Source: Mammaliicoccus vitulinus
GTDB taxonomy: Bacteria > Bacillota > Bacilli > Staphylococcales > Staphylococcaceae
Assembly (NCBI RefSeq): GCF_029024305.1
Contig: NZ_CP118974.1
Location: 248,001-312,000 of the forward strand
Reading direction: 5' to 3'
DNA length: 64,000 nucleotides
Shown here: piece after piece, positions 18,268 through 27,006 of the stretch
Numbering within the stretch: position 1 is the stretch's first letter
Layout: every line of letters begins with the position of its first letter
The notes under the pieces: model-generated
What the model was told of the DNA's origin: nothing
The model's input: the letters and a program-made list of their open reading frames with translations, nothing else
Database searches by the model: none
Translations under genes and position numbers: made by a program

Positions 18268-19008
18268 ATGATAGGCGTATTATATGTCAGTCATGGTAGC
18301 AGAATTAAAGAGGCGACAGATGAGGCTATTTCTTTTATTGAATCCGTTAAAAAGAAAATAGATATTCCACTACAAGAAATTTGCTTCTTAGAGTTAGCAC
18401 AACCTGATATTCAGCAAGGTGTAAAAAAATTAATAGACAATGGTGCTACTGAAATATCTGTTATACCAGTATTATTGCTCAGCGCAGGTCATTATTTTAA
18501 AGATATACCTAATGAAATTGACGAAATAAAGAAATCATATCCAGAAGTTACATTTACTTATGGAGAGCCTTTAGGTGTTCAACCAAGATTAACAGCTATT
18601 CTTAAAGCGCGCATTGAAGAAACGAATGTTTCACTCAAAGAAGATGCGAAATTGCTCGTTGTAGGAAGAGGAAGTTATAATCCTCAAACTCAAATAGATA
18701 TATCAGTTATTGGCAATGCATTAAACGAAACGACTGAATTTAAAAATGTAGAAGTTTGTTATTTAGCTGCATGTGAGCCTTCCTTTGAAGATGCGCTACA
18801 AAGAGCGTTACAAGCAGAACATTCTCAAATATTTATAGCACCTTATCTCTGGTTCACTGGCGTTTTAGAACGTCATATAGAGAAAACGGTTAAAGAACAT
18901 AATACGAAAAGTGACATTATCGTATGTGAACATTTAGGTCATCATCCTTCTATACAAGAAGCATTGAAAGACCGTGTACTTGAAACACTTACTACTCAAA
19001 AAGTCTGA
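18268..19008 (+). CDS. sirB: Sirohydrochlorin ferrochelatase SirB (CbiX family)
   Basis: 246-residue two-lobe CbiX/SirB chelatase that inserts Fe2+ into sirohydrochlorin. The metal-binding histidines are in LYVSHGSRIKEA (residue about 9) and LSAGHYFKDIP, with a second, more degenerate repeat (LVVGRGSYNPQT, YLAACEPSFED, LWFTGVLERH). It sits between SUMT and the precorrin-2 dehydrogenase with gaps of 15 and 25 bp. The duplicated-domain length fits the bacillar SirB type rather than the short archaeal CbiXS. Confidence 0.92.
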   Translation: MIGVLYVSHGSRIKEATDEAISFIESVKKKIDIPLQEICFLELAQPDIQQGVKKLIDNGATEISVIPVLLLSAGHYFKDIPNEIDEIKKSYPEVTFTYGEPLGVQPRLTAILKARIEETNVSLKEDAKLLVVGRGSYNPQTQIDISVIGNALNETTEFKNVEVCYLAACEPSFEDALQRALQAEHSQIFIAPYLWFTGVLERHIEKTVKEHNTKSDIIVCEHLGHHPSIQEALKDRVLETLTTQKV

Positions 19009-19033
19009 ATATATGATTAAAGGGTGATTTAAA

Positions 19034-19666
19034 TTGGCATATGTTCCTCTCAATATTGATTTAACAAATAAGCAGATTAAAGTCATCGGCGGTGGAAAAA
19101 TTGCTGAACGAAGAGTGAAAGCCTTGCTCGATAGTGATGCAACGATTCACGTCATCAGCCCAGACCTGACAGGCAATTTATATCAACTTTATCTTGATGA
19201 AAAAATAATATGGTATAAAAAATCTTTCGAATCAAAGGATTTGGATAATGATGAACTTATTATTTCTGCTACAAATCAAGAAGAGGTAAATGATGTTATT
19301 AAAAAGTCAGCCCCTATTCATAGTCTCATCAATATGGTCGGAGATGCACAAGGTGGCAACGTTATATTTCCTGGGACATTAAAACGAGGGAAATTACAAA
19401 TAAGCGTAACTTCAACTGGTGCAAGTCCGAAGTTAGTTAGTAATATTTTGAATGATTTAGATAAGCAATATCCTATTGATTATGCAGAATATGTAGATTT
19501 CTTATATGAATGTCGCATAATCATTAAATCATTAGACCTAGAAAAAGCAAAAAAGAATCAATTGTTAGAATCCATTTTATCTGATCAATATTTTGATGAA
19601 GATGAACAAGAGAAATTAACAAATTGGTTAAAACGACAACCTAAAAAGAGGGCAAGAGAGGAGTAG
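19034..19666 (+). CDS. sirC: Precorrin-2 dehydrogenase SirC
   Basis: 210-residue NAD-dependent dehydrogenase converting precorrin-2 to sirohydrochlorin, the middle step of siroheme synthesis. It corresponds to the N-terminal half of CysG. The Rossmann signature VIGGGKIAERRVKALL and the segments VISPDL, IISATNQEEVND and LINMVGD then NVIFPGTLKRGKLQISVTST are conserved. The start is TTG at 19034 behind AAAGGGTGA. The following TauE gene begins 4 bp after the stop. Confidence 0.93.
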   Translation: MAYVPLNIDLTNKQIKVIGGGKIAERRVKALLDSDATIHVISPDLTGNLYQLYLDEKIIWYKKSFESKDLDNDELIISATNQEEVNDVIKKSAPIHSLINMVGDAQGGNVIFPGTLKRGKLQISVTSTGASPKLVSNILNDLDKQYPIDYAEYVDFLYECRIIIKSLDLEKAKKNQLLESILSDQYFDEDEQEKLTNWLKRQPKKRAREE

Positions 19667-19669
19667 CAT

Positions 19670-20578
19670 ATGCGAAAACTAACGATATTTGCAATTGTGG
19701 GATTTTTAGCTCAATTAATTGATGGTTCTCTCGGGATGGGATTTGGCGCAACTTCTTCTTCACTATTATTAACATTTGGTGTTGCCCCAGCAATCGCATC
19801 TGCAACAATTCATTTTTCTGAAGTTGCAACGACAGCAGCGTCTGGTATATCACATTTAAAGTTTAAAAACGTAGATAAATCCATCATTTTAAAACTTGCT
19901 TTACCAGGTGCAATTACAGGGTTTATAGGTGCGGGTGTGCTTAGTAACCTACATAGTGATTTTATAAAACCATTTATAGCCATATTTTTATTAACGATGG
20001 GTGTTTATATTATTTATCAATTTGTGTTTAAAAAACAACAAAACAATAAATTAAACAGTGGTAAGTTATCTGGATTTGTCCTTGTTCCTCAAGGCGCTAT
20101 TGCAGGATTTTTAGATGCAATAGGTGGAGGAGGCTGGGGTCCAGTTAACACACCTTTATTGCTATCTCAAAATAAAATTGAACCGAGATATGTGATTGGT
20201 ACTGTTTCAGCGAGTGAATTTTTTGTAACAATTTCTACTTCGTTAGGCTTTATTATTTTCCTTGGATGGAGTCAAATTAACTTACTACTCGTTGTGGCAT
20301 TAGCTTTTGGTGGTGTAGTTGCAGCGCCATTCTCAGCTTGGTTAGTGAAAACTTTACCAGTATATGTTCTTGCAGTACTTGTAGGCGGACTAATCATATT
20401 TACAAATAGCAGTGTATTATTAGGTAACTTTGTAAGCAATGAAGCAACAATCAACATAGTAAAAATTGGTATTGTCGTTGCTTGGTTAGGTCTCGTCTTA
20501 TTTACACTTTACCAACATAATAAATTTCCTTTCAACATTCAAAACCAAAAATCAAAAGAAGTAGACCAAATTAATTAA
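19670..20578 (+). CDS. TauE/SafE family permease (probable sulfate or sulfite transport)
   Basis: 302-residue membrane protein with about eight hydrophobic segments in two homologous halves, a TauE/SafE (DUF81) protein. The first repeat has GFLAQLIDGSLGMGFG and the second has AIAGFLDAIGGGGWGPVNTP, the family's glycine-rich re-entrant motifs. Members move sulfonates, sulfite or sulfate. Here the gene lies between siroheme synthesis and sat. The window shows no other sulfate importer, so it is the best candidate for sulfate uptake. Direction of transport is inferred from context. The C-terminal 20 residues are hydrophilic. Confidence 0.88.
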   Translation: MRKLTIFAIVGFLAQLIDGSLGMGFGATSSSLLLTFGVAPAIASATIHFSEVATTAASGISHLKFKNVDKSIILKLALPGAITGFIGAGVLSNLHSDFIKPFIAIFLLTMGVYIIYQFVFKKQQNNKLNSGKLSGFVLVPQGAIAGFLDAIGGGGWGPVNTPLLLSQNKIEPRYVIGTVSASEFFVTISTSLGFIIFLGWSQINLLLVVALAFGGVVAAPFSAWLVKTLPVYVLAVLVGGLIIFTNSSVLLGNFVSNEATINIVKIGIVVAWLGLVLFTLYQHNKFPFNIQNQKSKEVDQIN

Positions 20579-20593
20579 TAGGAGTGAACATTG

Positions 20594-21772
20594 ATGGTAT
20601 CAACAACTCAAAAGACTAAAGAAACGATCAAGCCTCATGGTGGCGAATTGATCAATCGTCAAGTTAAAGGTCAAGAAAGAGAACAATTAATTGAAGAAGC
20701 GCAATCGTTTCCTAAGTTAACATTAAATCCTTGGAGTTTATCGGACTTAGAACTTATCGCAATTGGTGGTTTCAGTCCGTTAACAGGATTTTTAGGTGAG
20801 AAAGATTACGTGAGTGTAGTAGAGAATGTACGCCTAGAAAATGGCTTAGTATGGAGTATTCCAATTACATTGCCAGTTACAGAAGAAGAAGCAAACAACT
20901 TTGAAATAGGTTCAAGCATCGCTTTATATGGTGAAGATGATCATCTATATGGTGTGTTAAACCTTGAAGAAAAATATACTTATGATAAATCAAAAGAAGC
21001 TCAAAATGTTTATGGCACAACAGATGTCGATCATCCTGGTGTGAAACGTGTTTATGAAAAAGGCAATGTATATCTTGCAGGTCCTATTCAACTAGTAGAC
21101 CGTCCTAAGCATGATGAATTTAGTGATTTCCATTTAGATCCTAGTGAAACGCGTGAATTATTTAAAGAGCTAGGATGGAAAACAGTCGTTGGTTTCCAAA
21201 CAAGAAATCCAGTTCACCGAGCTCATGAATATATTCAAAAAATAGCACTTGAATCAGTAGATGGTTTACTATTAAATCCACTTGTAGGTGAAACAAAGTC
21301 TGATGATATTTCAGCAGAAATTAGAATGGAAAGTTATCAAGTCATCTTAAAACATTATTATCCTGAAGAAAGAACAAGACTTGTAATATATCCTGCAGCT
21401 ATGAGATATGCTGGCCCACGTGAAGCGATTTTACATGCACTAGTACGTAAAAACTATGGTTGTACGCACTTTATTGTCGGTCGTGACCATGCAGGTGTAG
21501 GTGATTATTATGGCACTTATGATGCACAAGAATTGATTGCTCAATATGAAGATGAAATCGATATTCAAATCTTTAAATTTGAACATGCATTTTTCTGTAC
21601 AGTTTGTGAAAATATGACAACTGCCAAAACATGTCCACATGATAAATCCAAGCATGTACATTTAAGCGGAACAAAAGTAAGAGAAAAATTGCGTAACGGT
21701 GAGCAATTACCAAAAGAATTCTCTAGACCAGAAGTGGCAGATGTATTAATTAAAGGCTTAAAACAAAACTAA
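20594..21772 (+). CDS. sat: Sulfate adenylyltransferase (ATP sulfurylase)
   Basis: 392-residue homo-oligomeric ATP sulfurylase, which activates sulfate with ATP to APS. The nucleotide motifs are [14 protein letters not shown] (the HxxH-type loop near residue 195), [20 protein letters not shown] and the [12 protein letters not shown] loop. [15 protein letters not shown] is a four-Cys/His patch often seen in Firmicute Sat. The ATG at 20594 is chosen over the TTG immediately before it, with AGGAGTG 7 nt upstream. It is followed by the APS kinase gene 20 bp downstream. Confidence 0.96.
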   Translation: MVSTTQKTKETIKPHGGELINRQVKGQEREQLIEEAQSFPKLTLNPWSLSDLELIAIGGFSPLTGFLGEKDYVSVVENVRLENGLVWSIPITLPVTEEEANNFEIGSSIALYGEDDHLYGVLNLEEKYTYDKSKEAQNVYGTTDVDHPGVKRVYEKGNVYLAGPIQLVDRPKHDEFSDFHLDPSETRELFKELGWKTVVGFQTRNPVHRAHEYIQKIALESVDGLLLNPLVGETKSDDISAEIRMESYQVILKHYYPEERTRLVIYPAAMRYAGPREAILHALVRKNYGCTHFIVGRDHAGVGDYYGTYDAQELIAQYEDEIDIQIFKFEHAFFCTVCENMTTAKTCPHDKSKHVHLSGTKVREKLRNGEQLPKEFSRPEVADVLIKGLKQN

Positions 21773-21791
21773 TTTCTTTAGGAGTGAAACA

Positions 21792-22391
21792 ATGAGCGCG
21801 TCAACAAATATCACATGGCACGATTCAGAAGTAACAAAAGAACAACGACAAGAAAGAAACGGCCATAAAAGCGTCGTTATTTGGTTTACAGGTTTGTCTG
21901 GATCAGGGAAATCAACAATTTCAGTTGCTTTAGAAAAAGCATTATTTGAACAACAAATCACATCATATCGCTTAGATGGTGATAATATTCGTCATGGATT
22001 AAATCAAAATCTTGGATTTAGTCCAGAAGATAGAAAAGAAAATATTCGACGTATAGGTGAAGTAGGTAAACTTATGGTAGATGCTGGTGTTGTTACAATG
22101 ACAGCATTTATTTCACCGTATGAAGAAGACCGTAACATCGTAAGAAACATTCTTGAAGACGGAGAATTCATCGAAGTATTTACAAAATGTAGCTTAGACG
22201 AATGTGAGACAAGAGATCCTAAAGGACTTTATAAAAAAGCAAGAAATGGTGAGATCAAAGAATTCACTGGCATTAACGCTCCTTATGAAGAACCATCTAA
22301 CCCGGAGATTGTTATAGATACAGAACACGAAAGCATTGAAGAATCAGTCAATAAAATCGTGTCATACTTAAAAGAAAAGCAATATTTATAA
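21792..22391 (+). CDS. cysC: Adenylyl-sulfate (APS) kinase
   Basis: 199-residue P-loop kinase forming PAPS from APS. The Walker A motif is GLSGSGKST at about residue 40. [21 protein letters not shown] is the APS-binding region, and [25 protein letters not shown] and [11 protein letters not shown] complete the family pattern. It is the last gene of the cys/sir operon, followed by a strong terminator. Its presence beside a CysH with four iron-sulfur cysteines leaves open whether APS or PAPS is the main reductase substrate. Confidence 0.96.
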   Translation: MSASTNITWHDSEVTKEQRQERNGHKSVVIWFTGLSGSGKSTISVALEKALFEQQITSYRLDGDNIRHGLNQNLGFSPEDRKENIRRIGEVGKLMVDAGVVTMTAFISPYEEDRNIVRNILEDGEFIEVFTKCSLDECETRDPKGLYKKARNGEIKEFTGINAPYEEPSNPEIVIDTEHESIEESVNKIVSYLKEKQYL

Positions 22392-22408
22392 ATAGCTGTT
22401 CTTAAAAT

Positions 22409-22455
22409 AAAAGGTCTCTTCATTAGGCTATCGCCTAGAGAAGAGACCTTTTTTA
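22409..22455 (+). terminator. Terminator of the sulfate/siroheme operon
   Basis: A nested stem has outer AAAGGTCTCTTC with GAAGAGACCTTT and inner TAGGC with GCCTA, followed by TTTTT. The core GRTCTCTTCATTAG recurs in the hairpin at 29849 and, as a half only, at 40488. Confidence 0.92.
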
Positions 22456-22526
22456 TGTTTTAAAATCGTTATAAATATCTATTTTCCTTAAATATTTTCG
22501 TTTGTTCTTTTAAGTACATGCTCTAT

Positions 22527-22785
22527 GTTGCAAGACTTACTAAACAAGCAACATAGAAGCACTGAAAGTTGCAAGACTGAGCAAACAAGCAACATAGAAG
22601 GGCTGTATGTTGCAAGACTGAGCAAACAAGCAACATAGAAGGTCCGAATGTTGCAAGACTGACCAAACAAGCAACATAGAAGGTCCGAATGTTGCAAGAC
22701 TGACCAAACAAGCAACATAGAAGCACTGAAAGTTGCAAGACTCACTAAACAAGCAACATAGAAGCACTGAATGTTGCAAGACTTA
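22527..22785. repeat. 41-bp tandem repeat array, family 2 (about 7 units)
   Basis: GTTGCAAGACT recurs at 22527, 22568, 22609, 22650, 22691, 22732 and 22773, always 41 bp apart. Each full unit contains the dyad ATGTTGC or AGTTGC with GCAACAT. About 33 bp are constant and 8 bp alternate among a few variants (CACTGAAA, GGTCCGAAT, GGCTGTAT), which excludes CRISPR spacers. Open frames across it (cysteine- and leucine-rich) are translation artefacts of the repeat. Two further units lie at the 3' end of the NERD gene at 54758. The array abuts family 3. Confidence 0.95.
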
Positions 22786-22834
22786 AGAGATATCGTGCGA
22801 TTTTGGTAAATACTGGATAAAACGCACGAAGACT
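22786..22834. repeat. 51-bp repeat family 3, left part of the array split by the IS
   Basis: One unit contains ATATCGTGCGATTTTGG and GCACGAAGACT, with the dyad TCGTGC/GCACGA. It ends at the IS target site ACT. The array continues at 24489 after the insertion. Confidence 0.88.
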
Positions 22835-22891
22835 TGAACTGCACCCTGTCAAGTAGACAACTAAAAAATGAAATTTGGGCTGTCTTCATAT

Positions 22892-23635
22892 TTAAGCTAT
22901 GAGGGCAGCCATTTTTAATGTAATTCGATCTTCATTAAAAAACTTAATGTATTGATTGATACTATGCTTTGCTTTATCAATATTTTCAAAACTATGCATC
23001 TTACTTCCTTTAAATAATTCGCTTTTTATTATGCCCCATACATTCTCCATAGGTCCATTATCAATGCACTTGCTTACACGAGACATACTTTGAATCATGC
23101 CGTTTTCTTTTAAAATCTCTTTGAATGATGGACTTGTATATTGATAGCCTCTATCACTATGCAATAAAATACCCTTGGTATTTTTGCCTCTTATTGCTTT
23201 TTTTATGGTTTTAAATACAAACTCATTATTGTTGGATAAATTGATTTCATGACTGATTATTTTTTTACTACCAAGATCATAAATTGCACTTAAATAAGCT
23301 TTCTGCCCGGTTTTCAATCTGAATTCAGTCACATCAGTTAACCATTTTTTATTTGGAACTGTTTCATTAAATTCGCGATTAAGTACATTTTCTGCGACAT
23401 AGAAAGGTGTGCTCTTTATATATTTCTTTCGCTTTCTTCTGATAACAGCTTTTAAACCTATTTGTTTCATTAGTCTGTATATACGTTTGTGATTAACTTT
23501 TTTCTGTAGCTTTAATCTAATATAAATGTATATACGTCTATAACCATAAATGCCTTCATACTTATTAAATATATCTATGATATCGCCGATTAATTCTTTG
23601 TTTTCCTGTTCTAATCGTGGTGCCTTTCGGCTCAT
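22892..23635 (-). CDS. IS3-family transposase OrfB (DDE integrase core)
   Basis: 247 residues from the first ATG. The retroviral-integrase-like DDE domain has WLTDVTEF (first Asp), LLHSDRGYQYTS (second Asp) and SKCIDNGPMENVWGIIKSE (Glu 35 residues on). The N-terminal HTH_21 segment YGYRRIYIYIRLKLQKKVNHK is present. The reading frame is open upstream to about 23745 (frame reading RQEASYKTVKSL), overlapping the end of orfA in the -1 frame. The active protein is therefore probably the OrfAB fusion made by programmed frameshifting, and the ATG at 23635 is only nominal. Confidence 0.93.
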   Translation of the reverse strand: MSRKAPRLEQENKELIGDIIDIFNKYEGIYGYRRIYIYIRLKLQKKVNHKRIYRLMKQIGLKAVIRRKRKKYIKSTPFYVAENVLNREFNETVPNKKWLTDVTEFRLKTGQKAYLSAIYDLGSKKIISHEINLSNNNEFVFKTIKKAIRGKNTKGILLHSDRGYQYTSPSFKEILKENGMIQSMSRVSKCIDNGPMENVWGIIKSELFKGSKMHSFENIDKAKHSINQYIKFFNEDRITLKMAALIA

Positions 23636-23703
23636 CCACTTATAATAACTCGCTCTAGAAATTTCTAGTACTTGGCATAACCATACTATTGGATAAGTAT
23701 CTT

Positions 23704-24429
23704 TTAGCGATTTGACCGTTTTGTACGATGCTTCTTGCCTGATTTTTGTTTCATCAACTGCCTCTCGATCTCTTCCTCTTTTTTTAATACTTCGTTTTCC
23801 ATTTCTAAATATTTATTTCTTTCTTCAAGTGCTTTTATACGCGCATTCAACTCTTCTTCTGGTGTCATGATGCTTTGTGGCTTACCTTTACCTCGACCAT
23901 CAATAAGACCATCTTTACCATGTTCTTTATACTTTTGAATCCAACTGTAAAGTTGGCTATATTTTAAATTGAATTTTTCAGAAGCTTCTTTGTACGTTAT
24001 ATTGTGATCTAAGCAGTATTTTACAATCTCAATTCTTTCTTCTAATGTCGTTTTTTTAGGATTCACGATATACACCTCGGGTTCATGTGATTTATTTTTC
24101 TTACCCTCAGTATACTGAATTATCCACTGACGTACAGTTGATTTACTTCTTATGTTATATCTAATAGCTAAACCTTCTAGTGAAATACCTTTGTTTAAAT
24201 AATCTTGAGCTACCTTCTCTTTTAACTTCCTTGAATATTTGGGTCTAGAAGCATGTGGTATTAGAATATCTATCCCGTGTTCAAGATACATATGATATTT
24301 GTATCTTAATTCTTTAGAATTATAGTTCAAATCAAGTTTTCTTAAAGCAGTTTCAAAACTATAACCATCCTCAACTATTTCAAATAATTTTAAAAATGTC
24401 TCAACAGATAACTTTATTTTTCTCTTCAT
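23704..24429 (-). CDS. IS3-family OrfA (two-HTH DNA-binding protein)
   Basis: 241-residue IS150-type OrfA. It holds two or three successive helix-turn-helix segments (YSFETALRKLDLNYNS, ISLEGLAIRYNIRSKSTVRQ, ITYKEASEKFNLKYSQLYSW). A leucine-zipper-like coiled coil follows (about residues 190-225, ELNARIKALEERNKYLEMEN), then a basic end KKHRTKRSNR. It binds the terminal repeats and shares its C-terminal DNA with the orfB -1 frame. The start ATG lies about 20 bp inside the element's subterminal region. Confidence 0.92.
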   Translation of the reverse strand: MKRKIKLSVETFLKLFEIVEDGYSFETALRKLDLNYNSKELRYKYHMYLEHGIDILIPHASRPKYSRKLKEKVAQDYLNKGISLEGLAIRYNIRSKSTVRQWIIQYTEGKKNKSHEPEVYIVNPKKTTLEERIEIVKYCLDHNITYKEASEKFNLKYSQLYSWIQKYKEHGKDGLIDGRGKGKPQSIMTPEEELNARIKALEERNKYLEMENEVLKKEEEIERQLMKQKSGKKHRTKRSNR

Positions 24430-24488
24430 ATATAAAAACTCCCTTCAAAGTTTTGTTTTTAACTGTCTACTTTGAAGGGAGCATATCA

Positions 24489-24645
24489 ACTCAAAAGATA
24501 TCGTGCGATTTTGGTAAATACTGAATATAAAGCACGAAGACTCAAAAGATATCGTGCGATTTTGGTAAATACTGAATATAAAGCACGAAGACTCAAAAGA
24601 TATTGTGCGATTACGATAAAACCCAGCCAAATCGCATGAAGACTC
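24489..24645. repeat. 51-bp repeat family 3, right part (3 units)
   Basis: TCAAAAGATAT begins at 24491, 24542 and 24593, exactly 51 bp apart. The third unit is diverged in its centre (GATTACGATAAAACCC). The dyad TCGTGC/GCACGA bounds each unit. A 22-bp piece of the same repeat lies at 61995. Confidence 0.92.
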
Positions 24646-24649
24646 AAAA

Positions 24650-24700
24650 AAACATCTCATCTCTAGACAGCCTTCTAGAAATGAGATGTTTATTTTTTTG
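24650..24700 (-). terminator. Terminator downstream of cudC
   Basis: AACATCTCAT and ATGAGATGTT form the outer stem, with inner TCTAGA pairing. A T-run follows on the minus strand, beginning 14 bp after the cudC stop. Confidence 0.88.
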
Positions 24701-24713
24701 AGTGTGTTGTTTT

Positions 24714-25268
24714 TTATTGATTTCTACGTTCTGGTATAGGGAAATATTTATATATTTCGCCTGTTTTAATGGCATTACTAATATTCGATAACCATTCGTA
24801 ATAAACTTTATAGTCTTCTAACTGTGTATAAATAATAATGGCTTCTTCTTTAGTTTCTTCATCGACGTCATCTGCATCTATAATTTTTTGTAGCAATACT
24901 TCTGCGTCTTTTACAGAATCCATATTAATAGAAATTTCACGATCCCATTTTCTAGAGAAGAAGTTATTAAAGAATATAAAGAAGTCTTTCTCAGCGATAA
25001 AATGTTGCTTTCGGCTTCCTCTTGTAAATTGTTGTTTGACGATATCATACTCTTGTAGTTTCTTAACACCAGCGCTCATGCTCGGCTTGCTCATTTGAAG
25101 TTGTTCGCGCATTTCATCTAGTGTCATACTACCTTCAAACACCATCGTGCCATATAGATTACCGACGCTTCGGTTGATACCGTATAAATCCATCGTTTCT
25201 CCGATTCCGTTAATTACGATGTCTTTAGCTTGGTCTAATTGCTTTTTGTAGTTATCTGAACGTACCAT
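24714..25268 (-). CDS. cudC: GbsR/CudC-type choline-responsive repressor
   Basis: 184-residue MarR-like winged-helix protein of the GbsR family, which in bacilli and staphylococci senses choline and represses choline uptake and oxidation genes. YGINRSVGNLYGTMVFEG and MTLDEMREQLQMSKPSMSAG then VKKLQEYDIVKQQFTRGSRK give the helix-turn-helix and wing, and the C-terminal half is helical. The ATG at 25268 is chosen because GGAGGTG lies 8 nt before it. The upstream in-frame codon overlaps that site. It is divergent from betB. A 31-bp motif in the intergenic region, repeated before the BCCT transporter, is its likely operator. Confidence 0.9.
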   Translation of the reverse strand: MVRSDNYKKQLDQAKDIVINGIGETMDLYGINRSVGNLYGTMVFEGSMTLDEMREQLQMSKPSMSAGVKKLQEYDIVKQQFTRGSRKQHFIAEKDFFIFFNNFFSRKWDREISINMDSVKDAEVLLQKIIDADDVDEETKEEAIIIYTQLEDYKVYYEWLSNISNAIKTGEIYKYFPIPERRNQ

Positions 25269-25423
25269 TACATACACCTCCAATAATTACTTTAATTGTA
25301 CCACGAATTCCTATACATTGTAGTGACTTTTCCGCTACATGTCTATTAGTAATACTTGTATAAAGACAAGTTTTAAAAAGACTTTGAAGATTTGACGGGG
25401 TTTATATTTATATGCTACCATAA

Positions 25424-25454
25424 GTTTGTAAAGTTCGTTAAATAAAAATTTAAC
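25424..25454. promoter_or_regulatory. GbsR/CudC operator candidate in front of betB
   Basis: A 31-bp site whose right half is the perfect dyad GTTAAAT-AAAA-ATTTAAC (25437-25454). It lies 22 bp before the betB ATG and just downstream of a weak TTGACG-N18-TACCAT promoter (25392-25421). It matches the site at 10993 at 27 of 31 positions. Confidence 0.65.
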
Positions 25455-25476
25455 AAAGTTAACGGAGGTAGTTTAA

Positions 25477-26967
25477 ATGGGATATATAGATCGTTTATCT
25501 AGACGTCAATTTATAAATGGTGAGTGGGTAGAAGCTTCTAATAAAGCGACTCGCGAAATTATGAATCCATATAATCAAGAAGTTGTAATTTCAGTATCAG
25601 AAGGTACTAAAGAAGATGCCGAACAAGCTGTTTTGGCTGCAAGAAAGTCATTTGAAACAGGTGAGTGGTCACATGAGACAAGTGAGAATAGAAGTCAAAA
25701 AGTTAGAGCAATAGCAGATTTAATAAAAGAACATAAAGAAGAGCTTGCTGAACTTGAAACGTTAGATACTGGTAAAACGTTAGAAGAATCTTATGCAGAT
25801 ATGGATGATATTCATAACGTATTTATGTATTTCGCTGGATTAGCAGGAAATGACGGTGGTGAAATTATTGAATCACCTATCCCTAATTCAGAAAGTAAAG
25901 TTGTTAAGGAGCCTGTTGGTGTTGTTACTCAAATCACACCTTGGAATTATCCATTACTTCAAGCTTCATGGAAAATTGCGCCTGCTCTAGTAACAGGTTG
26001 TTCACTCGTTATGAAACCAAGTGAAATTACACCGCTAACAACAATTCGTATATTTGAATTAATGGAGCAAGTTGGTTTTCCAAATGGTGTGATTAACCTC
26101 GTGCTAGGTAAAGGTTCAGAAGTTGGTGATGTATTGTCATCTCATAAAGAGGTCGACCTTGTTTCATTTACTGGTGGTATTGAAACTGGTAAGCATATTA
26201 TGAAACGTGCAGCAGATAACGTGACAAACATTGCACTTGAATTAGGCGGTAAGAATCCTAACATCATCTTTGATGACGCGGATCTAGAATTAGCTGTCGA
26301 TCAAGCTTTAAATGGTGGTTATTTCCATGCCGGTCAAGTTTGTTCAGCTGGTTCACGCATAATCGTACACAACGATATTAAAGCACAATTTGAATCTGCA
26401 TTAGTGGATAGAGTTAATAAAATTAAAATTGGCAATGGCTTCGATCAAGAAACTGAAATGGGTCCACTTATCTCTGGTGAGCATCGTGCCAAAGTTGAGA
26501 AATATATTGAAGTTGCGAAAGAAGAAGGTACTACAATTGCTGCTGGTGGTAAACGTCCAGATAGAGCAGATTTACAAGATGGTTTCTTCTTTGAACCTAC
26601 AGTCATTACAAACTGTGATACTTCAATGCGAATTGTTCAAGAAGAAGTATTCGGACCAGTTGTAACGATAGAAGGCTTCTCTACAGAACAAGAAGCAATC
26701 GAGCTAGCTAATGATTCAATTTATGGTTTAGCTGGAGGTTTATTTACTCAAGATTTAGCTAAAGCAAACCGTGTAGCAAATAAATTGAAGATGGGTACTG
26801 TTTGGATTAATGATTTCCATCCTTACTTTGCACAAGCACCATGGGGCGGATATAAACAATCTGGTATCGGTAGAGAATTAGGTAAAGAAGGTTTAGAGGA
26901 ATATATCATTTCTAAACATATTTATACAAATATAAATCCTGAACCAGTGAATTGGTTTAGTAAATAA
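25477..26967 (+). CDS. betB: Betaine aldehyde dehydrogenase
   Basis: 496-residue NAD-dependent aldehyde dehydrogenase (gbsA/cudA type) oxidising betaine aldehyde to glycine betaine, an osmoprotectant. The ALDH signatures are TPWNYPLLQASWKIAPAL, ALELGGKNPNIIF with the general-base Glu, GQVCSAGSRI with the catalytic Cys, and QEEVFGPVV. Asn and Trp residues of PWNYP match the NAD-binding set. AACGGAGG precedes the ATG. It is followed after 39 bp by the choline dehydrogenase gene, completing the choline-to-betaine pathway, and is divergent from its probable repressor. Confidence 0.95.
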   Translation: MGYIDRLSRRQFINGEWVEASNKATREIMNPYNQEVVISVSEGTKEDAEQAVLAARKSFETGEWSHETSENRSQKVRAIADLIKEHKEELAELETLDTGKTLEESYADMDDIHNVFMYFAGLAGNDGGEIIESPIPNSESKVVKEPVGVVTQITPWNYPLLQASWKIAPALVTGCSLVMKPSEITPLTTIRIFELMEQVGFPNGVINLVLGKGSEVGDVLSSHKEVDLVSFTGGIETGKHIMKRAADNVTNIALELGGKNPNIIFDDADLELAVDQALNGGYFHAGQVCSAGSRIIVHNDIKAQFESALVDRVNKIKIGNGFDQETEMGPLISGEHRAKVEKYIEVAKEEGTTIAAGGKRPDRADLQDGFFFEPTVITNCDTSMRIVQEEVFGPVVTIEGFSTEQEAIELANDSIYGLAGGLFTQDLAKANRVANKLKMGTVWINDFHPYFAQAPWGGYKQSGIGRELGKEGLEEYIISKHIYTNINPEPVNWFSK

Positions 26968-27006
26968 AAACAACAATGATTATGGAAAGCGTAGGAGGAT
27001 ATTAAG

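Larger units (their letters stand above)
22835..24488 (-). mobile_element. IS3-family (IS150-group) insertion sequence, intact
   Basis: 1654-bp element. The left end TGAACTGCACCCTGTCAAG and the right end (minus strand) TGATATGCTCCCTTCAAAG are imperfect inverted repeats, both running into AGTAGACA. The flanking 3-bp duplication ACT (22832-22834 and 24489-24491) and the uninterrupted continuation of a 51-bp repeat across the junction prove the boundaries. It carries orfA and orfB on the minus strand with overlapping frames, as expected for a frameshift-produced transposase. Both frames look intact, so the element may be active. Confidence 0.95.

Noticed and set aside
22527-22785. Possible CRISPR array
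   Set aside because: Units are nearly identical over their full 41 bp. The variable part is only about 8 bp and recurs among units, and no cas genes are present.
22488-22889. Long cysteine-rich open frames on the minus strand (133, 79 and 71 codons)
   Set aside because: They are the translation of a tandem repeat (recurring VLQ-LLCCLF-QSCN). A 41-bp period shifts frame each unit, and there is no ribosome-binding site.
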